From assembly GCA_034440115.1 (NCBI GenBank), contig JAWXBM010000163.1, positions 1 to 18,179 on the forward strand: a DNA stretch of 18,179 bases. Reading direction: 5' to 3'. The DNA is from JAWXBM01 sp034440115. Lineage in GTDB: Bacteria; Pseudomonadota; Gammaproteobacteria; Xanthomonadales; SZUA-36. The position numbers and the translations under genes are program-made. The notes beneath the pieces are model-generated. The model was given only the letters and a program-made list of their open reading frames with translations. It did not search any database and was not told the DNA's origin. Positions 6,232-14,374 of the stretch are shown here, piece by piece (position 1 is the first letter of the stretch; each line of letters starts with the position of its first letter).

Positions 6232-8727
6232 CTAATTAAAGTACTTGCGAATACTGAAACCATAAGTACGCGGTTTAAGTATGCGCAGCTTCTGTCGGCC
6301 CCAATAAACGTCCGCGCCCATGCTGCGAAAGGTAACAGCCCGTTCGTCGGTAAAGTTATCCACGAATGCCGTAAACTCCCAATCCGCGTTGCTGAAGCCA
6401 GCCCGCAAATCCCAGATATCGTAGCCAGGCGTCTGGACTCGCCCGCCGTAACCATCGCCATCCGGGTCGCCATCGTTATCCCGCAGTGCATTGTAGGACG
6501 AACCGGTATAGGCATACTGCAGGCGCACATAAGCTTCGCCACCACCCATGATGTTCATATCCCAATCATATTCAGCGTAAGTTGAGAGATTCAGATCAGC
6601 AACCAGGGGTAAGCGTGTTCCGCCCGGAATATTCAGGGCAATGAATTCGGGCGCGCGCTCATCAAACACCAAGATGTCATCGGCAATTTCGGCCTTGAAT
6701 AAATAGGTACTGACCAATCCGAAAGACAGGTGTTCGTTTGCCAACCAGGTAAGTTCCGTATCGAAGCCATTTACGTTGGCATCGCCTACGTTGGCAATAA
6801 CCGTCTGGAAGGGTTCACCGAATTGGAAGCTTGGGTCGGTCAACTCGAGCTGCATATCTTCCCACGTCTGGAAATAGCCGATGACATTGAATTGAATTTG
6901 GCCATCCATCCACTGTGATTTCAAGCCGAATTCATAGTTCTTCAAAGTGTCCGGGTTGAATTGAACCGGCAACGTGGGGTTGCCTCTCGCCCGGTTGGTA
7001 CCGCCCGAACGGAAGCCTTCTGAATACAATGCATAAAGCATCTTGTCTTCCTGGAAGAAGTACTGCACTCCCAGTTTAGGTAGGAAGCCATCTTCTGAGC
7101 CACCCGAAATTGAAATTGGACGAGGTCCTGTGAGCGGTATGGCCGAATAAGAGGTGCGGTCAATTTCAGTGTCATACCAACGCAAGCCCACCAGCAGCTT
7201 CCAATGATCAGTGAGGTTAACCGTCGACTCACCAAACACCGCCATATCGGTGCGTTTGCTTTGCTCACCGGAGCCGTAATGTACGTCGGTGGGCTCAAGA
7301 TCATCACCATACAAGGCCTTCTGCGCTGCCCAGGATTCGGTCAGCTGGTAATCGTCGATGATAGTGAAGTAGTCCCATCTTTGCTTGGCTTCCTGGTAGA
7401 AAAATCCCATCGTCCAATCCCAACGGGAAGTGCTGCCGCTCAGACGGGTTTCATGGGTCCAGCGGCTATCTCGCTGAATGTTGTTCCAGGTACCGCTTGG
7501 GTCAGCGTCATCAAAATCATAACCCGTGCCGTTCAGTTCACAGGCCGTGGCAAAATCATAGTTGTTGTAGTTGGCGTAATACGGATTGCTGCCGCAGGTT
7601 CCTCGCCCATAGACACCCAGAGCAGAATGGTAATAGGCGATGCCACTTGTACCATCAAAAACATAAGCGGTATCGCGCTCAAAATAAGCCGTGGATGAAG
7701 TAAAGCCGACCTCGCCAAAACTGCCGTCAAGCGTAAGCTGGAAATTACTCCACTCGTCATCCCAGCTCTCACGATTGAACTTGATGGTTTTCAGATCACC
7801 GGTGGTGGGATCGTAATCATTGAAACCATTAATTTCGGCATTCTGATAGTTATAAATACCGGTCAGTGCCCAATCATCAGTGAAAAACCACTTGGCCGAT
7901 ATGCGACCACCTACCCAATCGGCACTGTTGAAATCGTTTTCAACAATATCCGCATTGGTCTTGCTGCCGATGATACGTTCGCCCGTATCGGCATCGAGGC
8001 GGCCGGGTGTGTAGCCAAAGACATTGTCGATATAACCCGCATCCTTGGCACCGAAACCCACCAGGCGAATGGCGAATTTATCCTGAATCAGAGGAATGTT
8101 GACCATGGCATCGGCATCCCAGCCATTGCCTCCACCATCGATGGTATGCAATCCACCACCTGCATTGGCGGCAAAAGCTGTGACATCGGGTTTGGCAACA
8201 ATGTAACGCACTGTACCCGACTGTGAACTCGCGCCGTACAAGGTGCCCTGCGGGCCAGCCAGGCTTTCAATACGCTCCATATCAATGGGACGAATTTCGG
8301 GTGATTGGGCACCTGTAGTCAGGGGCTGTTCGTCCAGGTAGATGGCAGCAGATGAATCGGCAATATATGGTCGTACGGAATCAGCCAGGCCGCGGAATAC
8401 AATTTTATTCAAACCAGCCGTGCTGCCTATAACCGTCATTGCGGGCACAAACTTCGCGACATCACCAAGGCCTTTGATACCTACCTTGGTAATGTCCTGT
8501 TGACTGAAAGCCTGGATGGACTGCGGAATGTCCTGCACATTCTCATCGCGTTTGCGGGCAGATACAATGACCTCTTCAAGTCGATTGTCACCGGCCGCAG
8601 ATTCAGCTTCGGTCTGTGCTTGAGCACTAACACCGGTCAGGGTGCCAGCCAATGCCGCAGTTACGGCAGTGTACAGGTTACGATGCTTACCAAAATGACC
8701 CGGTGTCAACATACTTCTGTGCTGCAT
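6232..8727 (-). CDS. TonB-dependent outer membrane receptor
   Basis: This 831-residue protein takes up a ligand across the outer membrane using TonB energy. The signal peptide covers about 1-37 (ending SAQAQ). E51-EVIVSARKR is a TonB-box-like segment. The plug domain follows at about 65-180, with FRGLAD (111-116), DMERIESLAGPQGTLYG (149-165) and SGTVRYI (170-176). The rest is a beta-barrel ending in an aromatic-rich strand (YGFSIRKYFN). Length is normal for the family. ATG at 8727 is the start: GGAGAG lies 7 nt upstream, and a TTG four codons earlier is part of that ribosome site. The substrate cannot be read from sequence; no siderophore, B12 or polysaccharide-utilisation genes adjoin. It lies 151 bp downstream of, and in the same direction as, the SGNH gene. 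Confidence 0.95.
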   Translation of the reverse strand: MQHRSMLTPGHFGKHRNLYTAVTAALAGTLTGVSAQAQTEAESAAGDNRLEEVIVSARKRDENVQDIPQSIQAFSQQDITKVGIKGLGDVAKFVPAMTVIGSTAGLNKIVFRGLADSVRPYIADSSAAIYLDEQPLTTGAQSPEIRPIDMERIESLAGPQGTLYGASSQSGTVRYIVAKPDVTAFAANAGGGLHTIDGGGNGWDADAMVNIPLIQDKFAIRLVGFGAKDAGYIDNVFGYTPGRLDADTGERIIGSKTNADIVENDFNSADWVGGRISAKWFFTDDWALTGIYNYQNAEINGFNDYDPTTGDLKTIKFNRESWDDEWSNFQLTLDGSFGEVGFTSSTAYFERDTAYVFDGTSGIAYYHSALGVYGRGTCGSNPYYANYNNYDFATACELNGTGYDFDDADPSGTWNNIQRDSRWTHETRLSGSTSRWDWTMGFFYQEAKQRWDYFTIIDDYQLTESWAAQKALYGDDLEPTDVHYGSGEQSKRTDMAVFGESTVNLTDHWKLLVGLRWYDTEIDRTSYSAIPLTGPRPISISGGSEDGFLPKLGVQYFFQEDKMLYALYSEGFRSGGTNRARGNPTLPVQFNPDTLKNYEFGLKSQWMDGQIQFNVIGYFQTWEDMQLELTDPSFQFGEPFQTVIANVGDANVNGFDTELTWLANEHLSFGLVSTYLFKAEIADDILVFDERAPEFIALNIPGGTRLPLVADLNLSTYAEYDWDMNIMGGGEAYVRLQYAYTGSSYNALRDNDGDPDGDGYGGRVQTPGYDIWDLRAGFSNADWEFTAFVDNFTDERAVTFRSMGADVYWGRQKLRILKPRTYGFSIRKYFN

Positions 8728-8784
8728 AAAGCTCTCCAATGGCCCACAACCAATTTACGTCAATCTAAAATGATATCTCTACTG

Positions 8785-8803
8785 AGGGTAAACCGTAAAC
8801 CCT
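8785..8803. promoter_or_regulatory. Operator-like site upstream of the receptor gene
   Basis: AGGGTAAACCGTAAACCCT contains two tandem GTAAACC heptamers (8788-8794, 8795-8801) and ends in AGGGT/ACCCT inverted arms. It lies 58-76 bp before the receptor start. The same heptamer, as GGTTTAC, occurs in the palindrome at 10614 in the SGNH/carbamoyltransferase divergent region. Regulatory use is inference. Confidence 0.3.
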
Positions 8804-8878
8804 GAGCCTGTCTAGGTTTTATTACTTCTAACCAGCTGATAGGCTTGTAATATAAAAACAATCGCCCGTCCAAATCAC

Positions 8879-10510
8879 TTATTCAAACCACTCCAACTCT
8901 TCGATATGGATAAAGTGATTATCAGGATTCTCGGCCTGTTTGCTGTTTGAAGTTCCCGTTATGCGCAGGGCGTGCAATGGCATACCGGGCAAGGTGATGG
9001 TCAGCTCCCCACTTACCGTCTCATTCCGGCGATCTGAAACAATCTGCCAGGTATCGCCCTCCAACAACCCATACTGGGCTTCCACCAACAAACCATAGCG
9101 GCGTCCATCGGCATGGTGCAGATAGACTCTGACCATGGTCAGGTCAAGGGCATCGTCCCACTCCAGTTCAATCCCCTGCCCCAATTCCGCCATCGCCCAG
9201 TTGTCCGCATTGCCTTTGATGCCATCGAACATTTGCATACTGCGAGCGGCACCGGAAACTTGCGGCAGAACTTTTGAAGGATCATTAAACAAGGGCTGCA
9301 GATAGTTGTTCAGTTCGGCCTGGCTGAACAGCTTCGGGCCGGGCCAACCCGTATCTTGCTGCAACATTTCTGCAGGCGCCTGGCCAAACCAATGCTGTAA
9401 CAGGAAGCTGGAAATCTCATCACCAGCCAGTTGATTGCCGACCAGGTTCCAATGGGTGTTGCGGCGAAAATAGAGCTTGTCTGCGCTGGATTGAAACTGC
9501 CCACGAAAAGCCTGCGTCATATCCAGCAGTGGCACATTGGGAGCAACCCGCTGCTGCAATTCGGAAATAATTCGGGCTGGCAGGCCCAAATCATAATTGG
9601 CTGCATTCGCAGCTTCAGCAGCAAACACTTCGGCACGCAATTCATCGTCGACCATGGGCTCGCTGGGTCCGAGTAGCACTGCAACCTTGATACCCTGCTC
9701 AACCAGAGACTGGGCTCGTTGCAACAGCAACATCACCTGCTGATAGCCGGGCAGCAAGGCTGGCAACTTTTTCGGATCGGTCACATCAAGAAACACAAAA
9801 TAAGTATGCGCAAAGGCTTCTGCATCCAATTCGGTTAGCGCTGCCCAGTTATAACCTGGCGGCAGTTCTGCAGCGGCTGTAGTCTTGCGACTTAACCATG
9901 CGGCATAAGCGTAATCCAGCATGCGCAGGGGAAACTTATTGGGGACACGCCGACTGCCTGCGTCCAATAAATCATTGCTAGCCTGTAAAACGGCAATGTT
10001 GGGCTCCCACACCAATGGTGATGTTAAATAGGCATCATCCTGCACATCATTACCCAGAAAGATATGAAACAACACAGCCTGGTGTTCAAAAATTTGCGAC
10101 CAGAAATCATGTGCAGCGCGAAAGCTGTTGGGCCCGGTGCCAGGTTCGCCCAGATTAACCACTCGAACAGTCTTGTCCTGCAGCGCATCATTCAGCTGCT
10201 GCTGCACAATACCGTTGTACGACAAATCAGGCTGCATCACGCTGTGGGTGAAAGAGTCACCAAAACTCAGAATGCGGAATTCATCGTCAGCCAACTCGCG
10301 TGAAACCACACCCTCGTTATACCTGAGCTGCGCCAGGTTAATCGGCTCAACCCCTTCAATATCAGGATAGATGGGCAAAAGAAAATGGCGCTCATAAGCC
10401 CGGAAGCCTAAATCAGCCAGCCACAAGGCACCTGCACTGAACACCAGCACCAGCAGCAGATTAAGCCAAGCGTTTGGTTTGGCTTTGGTGTTGTTTTCGG
10501 GTGTTGCCAT
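8879..10510 (-). CDS. Membrane-anchored SGNH-fold protein (AlgJ/GDSL-like) with C-terminal beta-sandwich
   Basis: This 543-residue protein has one N-terminal membrane helix (about 13-31) and a large, probably periplasmic, part. The SGNH esterase/acetyltransferase plan is visible: G84-DSFTHS (nucleophile S86), G122 in LGEPGTGP, N154 in LGNDV, and H353 in NTHWN. The Asp normally found two residues before that His is Asn351 (AAC, 9458-9460). Residues about 400-543 look like a discoidin/carbohydrate-binding beta-sandwich (WQIVSDRRNE ... HALRITGTSNS ... FIHIEELEWFE). I chose ATG 10510 over the open frame to 10735, since AAGGCG lies upstream and the extension would overlap the divergent gene. It is divergent from the carbamoyltransferase operon. 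SGNH proteins often sit beside such operons and may esterify or de-esterify a glycan. Confidence 0.82.
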   Translation of the reverse strand: MATPENNTKAKPNAWLNLLLVLVFSAGALWLADLGFRAYERHFLLPIYPDIEGVEPINLAQLRYNEGVVSRELADDEFRILSFGDSFTHSVMQPDLSYNGIVQQQLNDALQDKTVRVVNLGEPGTGPNSFRAAHDFWSQIFEHQAVLFHIFLGNDVQDDAYLTSPLVWEPNIAVLQASNDLLDAGSRRVPNKFPLRMLDYAYAAWLSRKTTAAAELPPGYNWAALTELDAEAFAHTYFVFLDVTDPKKLPALLPGYQQVMLLLQRAQSLVEQGIKVAVLLGPSEPMVDDELRAEVFAAEAANAANYDLGLPARIISELQQRVAPNVPLLDMTQAFRGQFQSSADKLYFRRNTHWNLVGNQLAGDEISSFLLQHWFGQAPAEMLQQDTGWPGPKLFSQAELNNYLQPLFNDPSKVLPQVSGAARSMQMFDGIKGNADNWAMAELGQGIELEWDDALDLTMVRVYLHHADGRRYGLLVEAQYGLLEGDTWQIVSDRRNETVSGELTITLPGMPLHALRITGTSNSKQAENPDNHFIHIEELEWFE

Positions 10511-10721
10511 AATTCGCCTTGTACGGATGGGCGTAATGCAAACATTCAAATGGGGATTTAGCCAGTAGTCTAGGTTAGCAAACCCACATCGCGCTAGCCA
10601 TGTAGCGAAATGGTTTACCGGTAAATAAGCTCTGAATAAATCAAAGACTCCCAATTTTGATAAGATTCCGCCTTCGAATCCGCGGCACCACCGCTTTATT
10701 GAAACCGCAGCATTGAAACTT
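10511..10721. promoter_or_regulatory. Divergent promoter region with a 12-bp palindrome
   Basis: These 211 bp separate the SGNH gene from the carbamoyltransferase operon and should hold both promoters. TTTACCGGTAAA at 10614-10625 is a perfect 12-bp palindrome, preceded by CGCTA...TAGCG arms (10592-10607). A TAAGAT at 10661-10666 could be a -10 for the operon, but no good -35 pairs with it. The palindrome is a candidate operator for one regulator acting both ways. Confidence 0.4.
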
Positions 10722-12566
10722 ATGCCTAATGCCATCCTCGGGATTTCTGCCTACTATCATGACAGTGCCGCTGCATTGTTAGTGGATGGCCATATTGTTG
10801 CCGCAGCGCAGGAAGAGCGCTTCAGTCGCAAGAAACATGATGCCGGTTTTCCTGCCGCCGCCATTGCATATTGCCTGCAGGAAGCCGGACTGAAATTGGC
10901 TGATATCGACCAGGTGGTTTTTTACGACAAGCCCTTGCTCAAGTTTGAGCGACTGCTGGAAACCTATATCGACTTTGCCCCCAGAGGATTCCAGTCGTTT
11001 GTCAAAGCCATTCCCATCTGGCTGAAAGAAAAGCTGTTTCTCAAGCGCACTCTGCGCGAGGAATTGCTGGCCATCGGCGGAGACAAAAAAGCTACGCCAC
11101 CACCTCTGCTGTTTGCCCGCCATCATCAATCCCACGCGGCCTCGGCCTTCTATGCCTCACCGTTCGACAAGGCGGCCGTGCTGTGTCTGGACGGCGTTGG
11201 GGAATGGGCCACCAGTTCTGCCTGGCTGGGTGATGGCAATAAACTACAGCCACTGTGGGAAATCAGGTTTCCGCATTCTCTGGGCCTGCTCTATTCCGCC
11301 TTCACTTACTACACCGGCTTTCGAGTGAACTCCGGTGAATACAAGCTGATGGGGCTGGCTCCTTATGGCGAGCCCATTTATGCCGAGCGCATCATCGGGC
11401 AACTGATGGACTTGAAAGAAGACGGCACCTTCCGTTTGGATATGTCCTATTTCAATTACGCCACCGGCTTGACCATGACCAGTGAGAAATTGCATCAACT
11501 GTTCGATGGTCCTCCCCGGCAGGCTGAATCAAAACTCACGCAGAAAGAAATGGACATAGCCCGCTCCATTCAAATGGTGACTGAGGAAATCGTCTTGCGC
11601 CTGGCGCGTACTCTGCACCGTGAACAGCAGGTGGACTATCTGTGCCTGGCCGGTGGTGTGGCCTTGAACTGTGTCTCCAATGGTAGACTGTTGCGTGAAG
11701 GGCCGTTCAAGGATATCTGGATACAACCCGCGGCAGGCGATGCCGGTGGTGCTCTCGGCGCTGCGCTGGCGGCTTGGCATGATCACTTGGATCAGCCCCG
11801 CACAACCGACCCTCACGACAGCATGCGGGGCAGCTACCTGGGGCCGCAATACTCCGCTGTAGAAATTCGTGATTATCTGCGCACCGTTGATGCAGTTTTC
11901 ATGGAATTGCAAGCGGCAGAGATGCCGAAGCAGATTGCAAAAGAGATGGCCAAAGAGCAGGTCATAGGCTGGTTCCAGGGGCGTATGGAATTTGGTCCTC
12001 GTGCTCTGGGCTCACGCTCCATTCTGGGCGACGCGCGCAGCCGCAAAATGCAGTCCACCATGAACCTGAAAATAAAGTACCGCGAATCCTTCCGGCCATT
12101 TGCTCCAGCGGTAAAGGCCGAGAAAGTCAGCGAATGGTTTGAGCTGGATCGGGCCAGCCCCTACATGCTGATCGTGGCTGATGTTGCGAACACACAGAAG
12201 ATCGCCATGACAAATGAGCAACAAAAACTGTTTGGCATGGATAAACTGAATGTCGCACGCTCAACCATCCCAGCGGTAACGCATGTGGACTATTCAGCGC
12301 GGGTACAAACCGTACATGCCGATACCAACCCCAGGCTGCACGCTTTGCTGGATGAATTCGAAGCGATCACCGGCTGTCCGGTCTGCATCAATACCTCTTT
12401 TAATGTGCGCGGCGAACCCATCGTAATGACACCGGAAGATGCCTATCGCTGTTTTATGCGTACCGAAATGGATGTGCTGGTGCTGGAAAATTTCCTGCTG
12501 TTCAAATCACAACAACCGGCCTGGGAAAAAGATGATGCCTGGCAGAACGAATTCGAGCTGGATTGA
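10722..12566 (+). CDS. O-carbamoyltransferase, NodU/CmcH/SxtI family
   Basis: This 614-residue enzyme should transfer a carbamoyl group from carbamoyl phosphate, through carbamoyl-AMP, to a hydroxyl. The N-terminal ASKHA-like half begins GISAYYHDSAAALLVDG and EERFSRKKHD. It carries R-H134-H135-QSH138-AA, the His set that binds metal in the TobZ homologue, with D157 in CLDGVGEW and LAGGVALNCVSN near 310. The C-terminal YrdC-like half has GRMEFGPRALGSRS (about 420-433), YRESFRPFAP and NTSFNVRGEP (about 557-566). All motifs are intact and the length is normal for the family. The ATG at 10722 is preferred to a TTG three codons earlier. It is followed after 2 bp by the SxtJ-like gene, so it leads an operon. 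The acceptor is unknown; sugars, antibiotics and Nod factors are precedents. Confidence 0.93.
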   Translation: MPNAILGISAYYHDSAAALLVDGHIVAAAQEERFSRKKHDAGFPAAAIAYCLQEAGLKLADIDQVVFYDKPLLKFERLLETYIDFAPRGFQSFVKAIPIWLKEKLFLKRTLREELLAIGGDKKATPPPLLFARHHQSHAASAFYASPFDKAAVLCLDGVGEWATSSAWLGDGNKLQPLWEIRFPHSLGLLYSAFTYYTGFRVNSGEYKLMGLAPYGEPIYAERIIGQLMDLKEDGTFRLDMSYFNYATGLTMTSEKLHQLFDGPPRQAESKLTQKEMDIARSIQMVTEEIVLRLARTLHREQQVDYLCLAGGVALNCVSNGRLLREGPFKDIWIQPAAGDAGGALGAALAAWHDHLDQPRTTDPHDSMRGSYLGPQYSAVEIRDYLRTVDAVFMELQAAEMPKQIAKEMAKEQVIGWFQGRMEFGPRALGSRSILGDARSRKMQSTMNLKIKYRESFRPFAPAVKAEKVSEWFELDRASPYMLIVADVANTQKIAMTNEQQKLFGMDKLNVARSTIPAVTHVDYSARVQTVHADTNPRLHALLDEFEAITGCPVCINTSFNVRGEPIVMTPEDAYRCFMRTEMDVLVLENFLLFKSQQPAWEKDDAWQNEFELD

Positions 12567-12568
12567 GT

Positions 12569-13006
12569 ATGAGCAATTTCACCGCATTACCTGACAAGGC
12601 CGGATTGCGTCAATTCGGGTTGATGTTTGCCGCCATTCTCGTGCTGTTGTTCGGTCTGGTGATTCCTTTGCTACGCTTTGGCTTCCTCGGACTGCCACTG
12701 GTTGCAAACGGTCAGAATCCGGACTGGCCATGGTGGGCGGCTGGAGCTATTGTAATATTGGCCTTGATCTTGCCGGCCAGCCTGGCACTGCTGTACAAAC
12801 CGTGGATGAAGTTTGCCCAACTGGCGCAGTGGGTCAATACGCGTATCATCCTGCTGCTGTTGTACTACCTGGTGATTCTGCCCATAGGCTTGCTGCGGCG
12901 ACTGCTGGGCAAAGACAGTATGCAACGAAAATTTGATGCCTCTGCCAACACCTATCGTACGGTGCTGAGCGATGCCGACCACAACGACATGAGTAAGCCT
13001 TGGTGA
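12569..13006 (+). CDS. SxtJ-family membrane protein
   Basis: This 145-residue protein has three strongly hydrophobic segments (about 17-45, 53-77 and 91-112) and a hydrophilic C-terminal tail ending MSKPW. Its size, topology and position just after a carbamoyltransferase match the SxtJ family, named from saxitoxin clusters and found widely beside carbamoyltransferases. Its biochemical role is not known; it may anchor the enzyme or help move the product. ATG 12569 lies 2 bp after the previous stop, which indicates translational coupling; a TTG two codons earlier overlaps that stop and is less likely. Confidence 0.85.
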   Translation: MSNFTALPDKAGLRQFGLMFAAILVLLFGLVIPLLRFGFLGLPLVANGQNPDWPWWAAGAIVILALILPASLALLYKPWMKFAQLAQWVNTRIILLLLYYLVILPIGLLRRLLGKDSMQRKFDASANTYRTVLSDADHNDMSKPW

Positions 13007-13033
13007 TGAGGCCATTTTGATGAGACCAAACCG

Positions 13034-13186
13034 ATGTGGGAATTGATCAAGGATTTCGCCGGCTTCATGGCGCAGCGGAAAAAGTACTGGTTGCTGCCGG
13101 TGATTGTGGTGATGTTGCTACTGGGTGCGCTGATCGTACTCACTCAGGGTTCGGCCATAGCGCCGTTCATTTATACGCTGTTTTAA
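13034..13186 (+). CDS. DUF5989 (SxtK-like) small membrane protein
   Basis: This 50-residue protein begins MWELIKDFAGFMAQRKKYWL and continues into one membrane helix (about 19-37), ending IAPFIYTLF. The amphipathic, basic N-terminus followed by a single helix and the APFIYTLF-type ending are characteristic of DUF5989 proteins, which follow SxtJ-like genes. It lies 27 bp after the SxtJ-like stop and closes the operon. Function is unknown; a small accessory subunit of a membrane complex is plausible. Confidence 0.85.
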   Translation: MWELIKDFAGFMAQRKKYWLLPVIVVMLLLGALIVLTQGSAIAPFIYTLF

Positions 13187-13190
13187 TTTC

Positions 13191-13211
13191 AAGCCACCCA
13201 CAGGGCTTTTT
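13191..13211 (+). terminator. Weak intrinsic terminator after the carbamoyltransferase operon
   Basis: AAGCC (13191-13195) pairs with GGCTT (13204-13208) around an 8-nt loop and runs into five Ts (13207-13211). It lies 5 bp after the operon's last stop and touches the end of the convergent acyltransferase gene. The stem is short. Confidence 0.45.
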
Positions 13212-14295
13212 AAGCTACTCTGAGCGCTCGTTTGAACAGCTTGTGCAGCGGCCGTTCGATCCAGCGATAGTGGACCACGCTGTAGCCTAAAATCGCCAGC
13301 GTCAGGCTGAGATAAAGCGCTTGCATGGCCCAGCCTTCCAGGCTACCTGCATAGTCGTTAAAGCCCAGCTTCTGCAGCCCTATCAATATCAGGGTATGCG
13401 ACAAATAAATGGCATACGACGCACCACCGGTTAACAAGCTGAATCGCAATGGTGCGCGCAGCCCGCTCTGGTCCAGCCGCACCGCCCCGGCCAGAATCAA
13501 CAAAGCCGGTAAGCCAAATACCAGCACACGATAGAACACGGTGTAGCCCTGCTCTATGCCGCCATCGAAGTAATGATTGTTGATCCAACCACCCGACAGG
13601 AACAACGCACTGCCAGATACCAACAGCAAAGTGCCCCATAGGCGGCCTGTATCTTTAACAGGAATACGCATCCATCCCGCCACCAGGGCGCCACCCAGAA
13701 ACTCCAGCAAATAGGGACTGAACATGTAGTACTCGGCCGCGCTCATATACTCCAGGCTGCCTGGATCATAGGCATGACGAATGAACTGGCTGTAGAGGGC
13801 AAAAACCATCATCAGCACAACCAGGCTGTAAAGCAGCAGATTACGGCGCTTATCAGTGGCCGCAATAATCAGGGTAAACAGCAGGTAGAAAAACATCTCA
13901 AAGATCAATGTCCAACTGACCGCAATCAGCAAGGGATAGGCTGGCCACAGAATGACTGAGCGCAACAGTTTCGCGTCCTGCAAATACTGCATATCAACCC
14001 AGGCATACAAAACCAAAGCCAGCACAAAAAACGGCCAGTAGCCGGAGTATATGCGCGCCACGCGGCGACGCAGAAAACTCCAGCTAGCCGTAAATCCACT
14101 AACCCCAAACGAGGTGTGGGCCATGATAAAACCACTGATAACGAAAAAAATATCGACACCGGCAAAACCAACCGCTTCGCTGATGGCAAAAAAAGCACCC
14201 TGCTCTGCCCCAGAGGAGCTCACATGAGCACTGGTGTGATAGAACACCACCAGCATGGCGGCTGCCATACGCAGGAACTGGATATTGATCAGCAT
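13210..14295 (-). CDS. Membrane acyltransferase, acyltransferase-3 family
   Basis: This 361-residue integral membrane protein has about ten hydrophobic helices. It begins INIQFLRMAAAMLVVFYHTS, with R9 and H20 in the R-x10-H spacing of acyltransferase-3 proteins, which pass an acyl group, often acetyl, from the cytoplasm to extracytoplasmic glycans or lipids. FVISGFIMAH (about 52-61) and YAIYLSHTLILIGLQK (near 305-320) also fit. The length is the minimal family form, without a fused SGNH domain; a separate SGNH-fold protein lies 3 kb away. AGAGG lies 11 nt before the start, rather far. It may be transcribed with the genes at 14375-17780, from which it is 79 bp away. Confidence 0.9.
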   Translation of the reverse strand: MLINIQFLRMAAAMLVVFYHTSAHVSSSGAEQGAFFAISEAVGFAGVDIFFVISGFIMAHTSFGVSGFTASWSFLRRRVARIYSGYWPFFVLALVLYAWVDMQYLQDAKLLRSVILWPAYPLLIAVSWTLIFEMFFYLLFTLIIAATDKRRNLLLYSLVVLMMVFALYSQFIRHAYDPGSLEYMSAAEYYMFSPYLLEFLGGALVAGWMRIPVKDTGRLWGTLLLVSGSALFLSGGWINNHYFDGGIEQGYTVFYRVLVFGLPALLILAGAVRLDQSGLRAPLRFSLLTGGASYAIYLSHTLILIGLQKLGFNDYAGSLEGWAMQALYLSLTLAILGYSVVHYRWIERPLHKLFKRALRVA

Positions 14296-14328
14296 GCGTT
14301 AAGGAACCTCTGATTCACTATGAATGGG

Positions 14329-14345
14329 CGCGCTGCATGAGCGCG
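14329..14345. other. Hairpin between acyltransferase and haloperoxidase-like genes
   Basis: CGCGCT (14329-14334) and AGCGCG (14340-14345) form a 6-bp GC-rich stem with a 5-nt loop. No T run follows on the minus strand, so it is not a classic terminator; it might attenuate read-through or protect RNA ends. Confidence 0.35.
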
Positions 14346-14374
14346 AACATTGTTTGAGGAATGCTGCTCAATTA

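Noticed and set aside
10511..10735. N-terminal extension of the SGNH protein
   Set aside because: The extension looks non-coding, overlaps the start of the divergent carbamoyltransferase gene, and the ATG at 10510 has a ribosome site and begins a typical membrane anchor.
10722..13186. Saxitoxin biosynthesis
   Set aside because: Only the carbamoyltransferase triad is present; no SxtA-type polyketide synthase or other core enzyme lies in the window, and the triad is widespread in non-producers.
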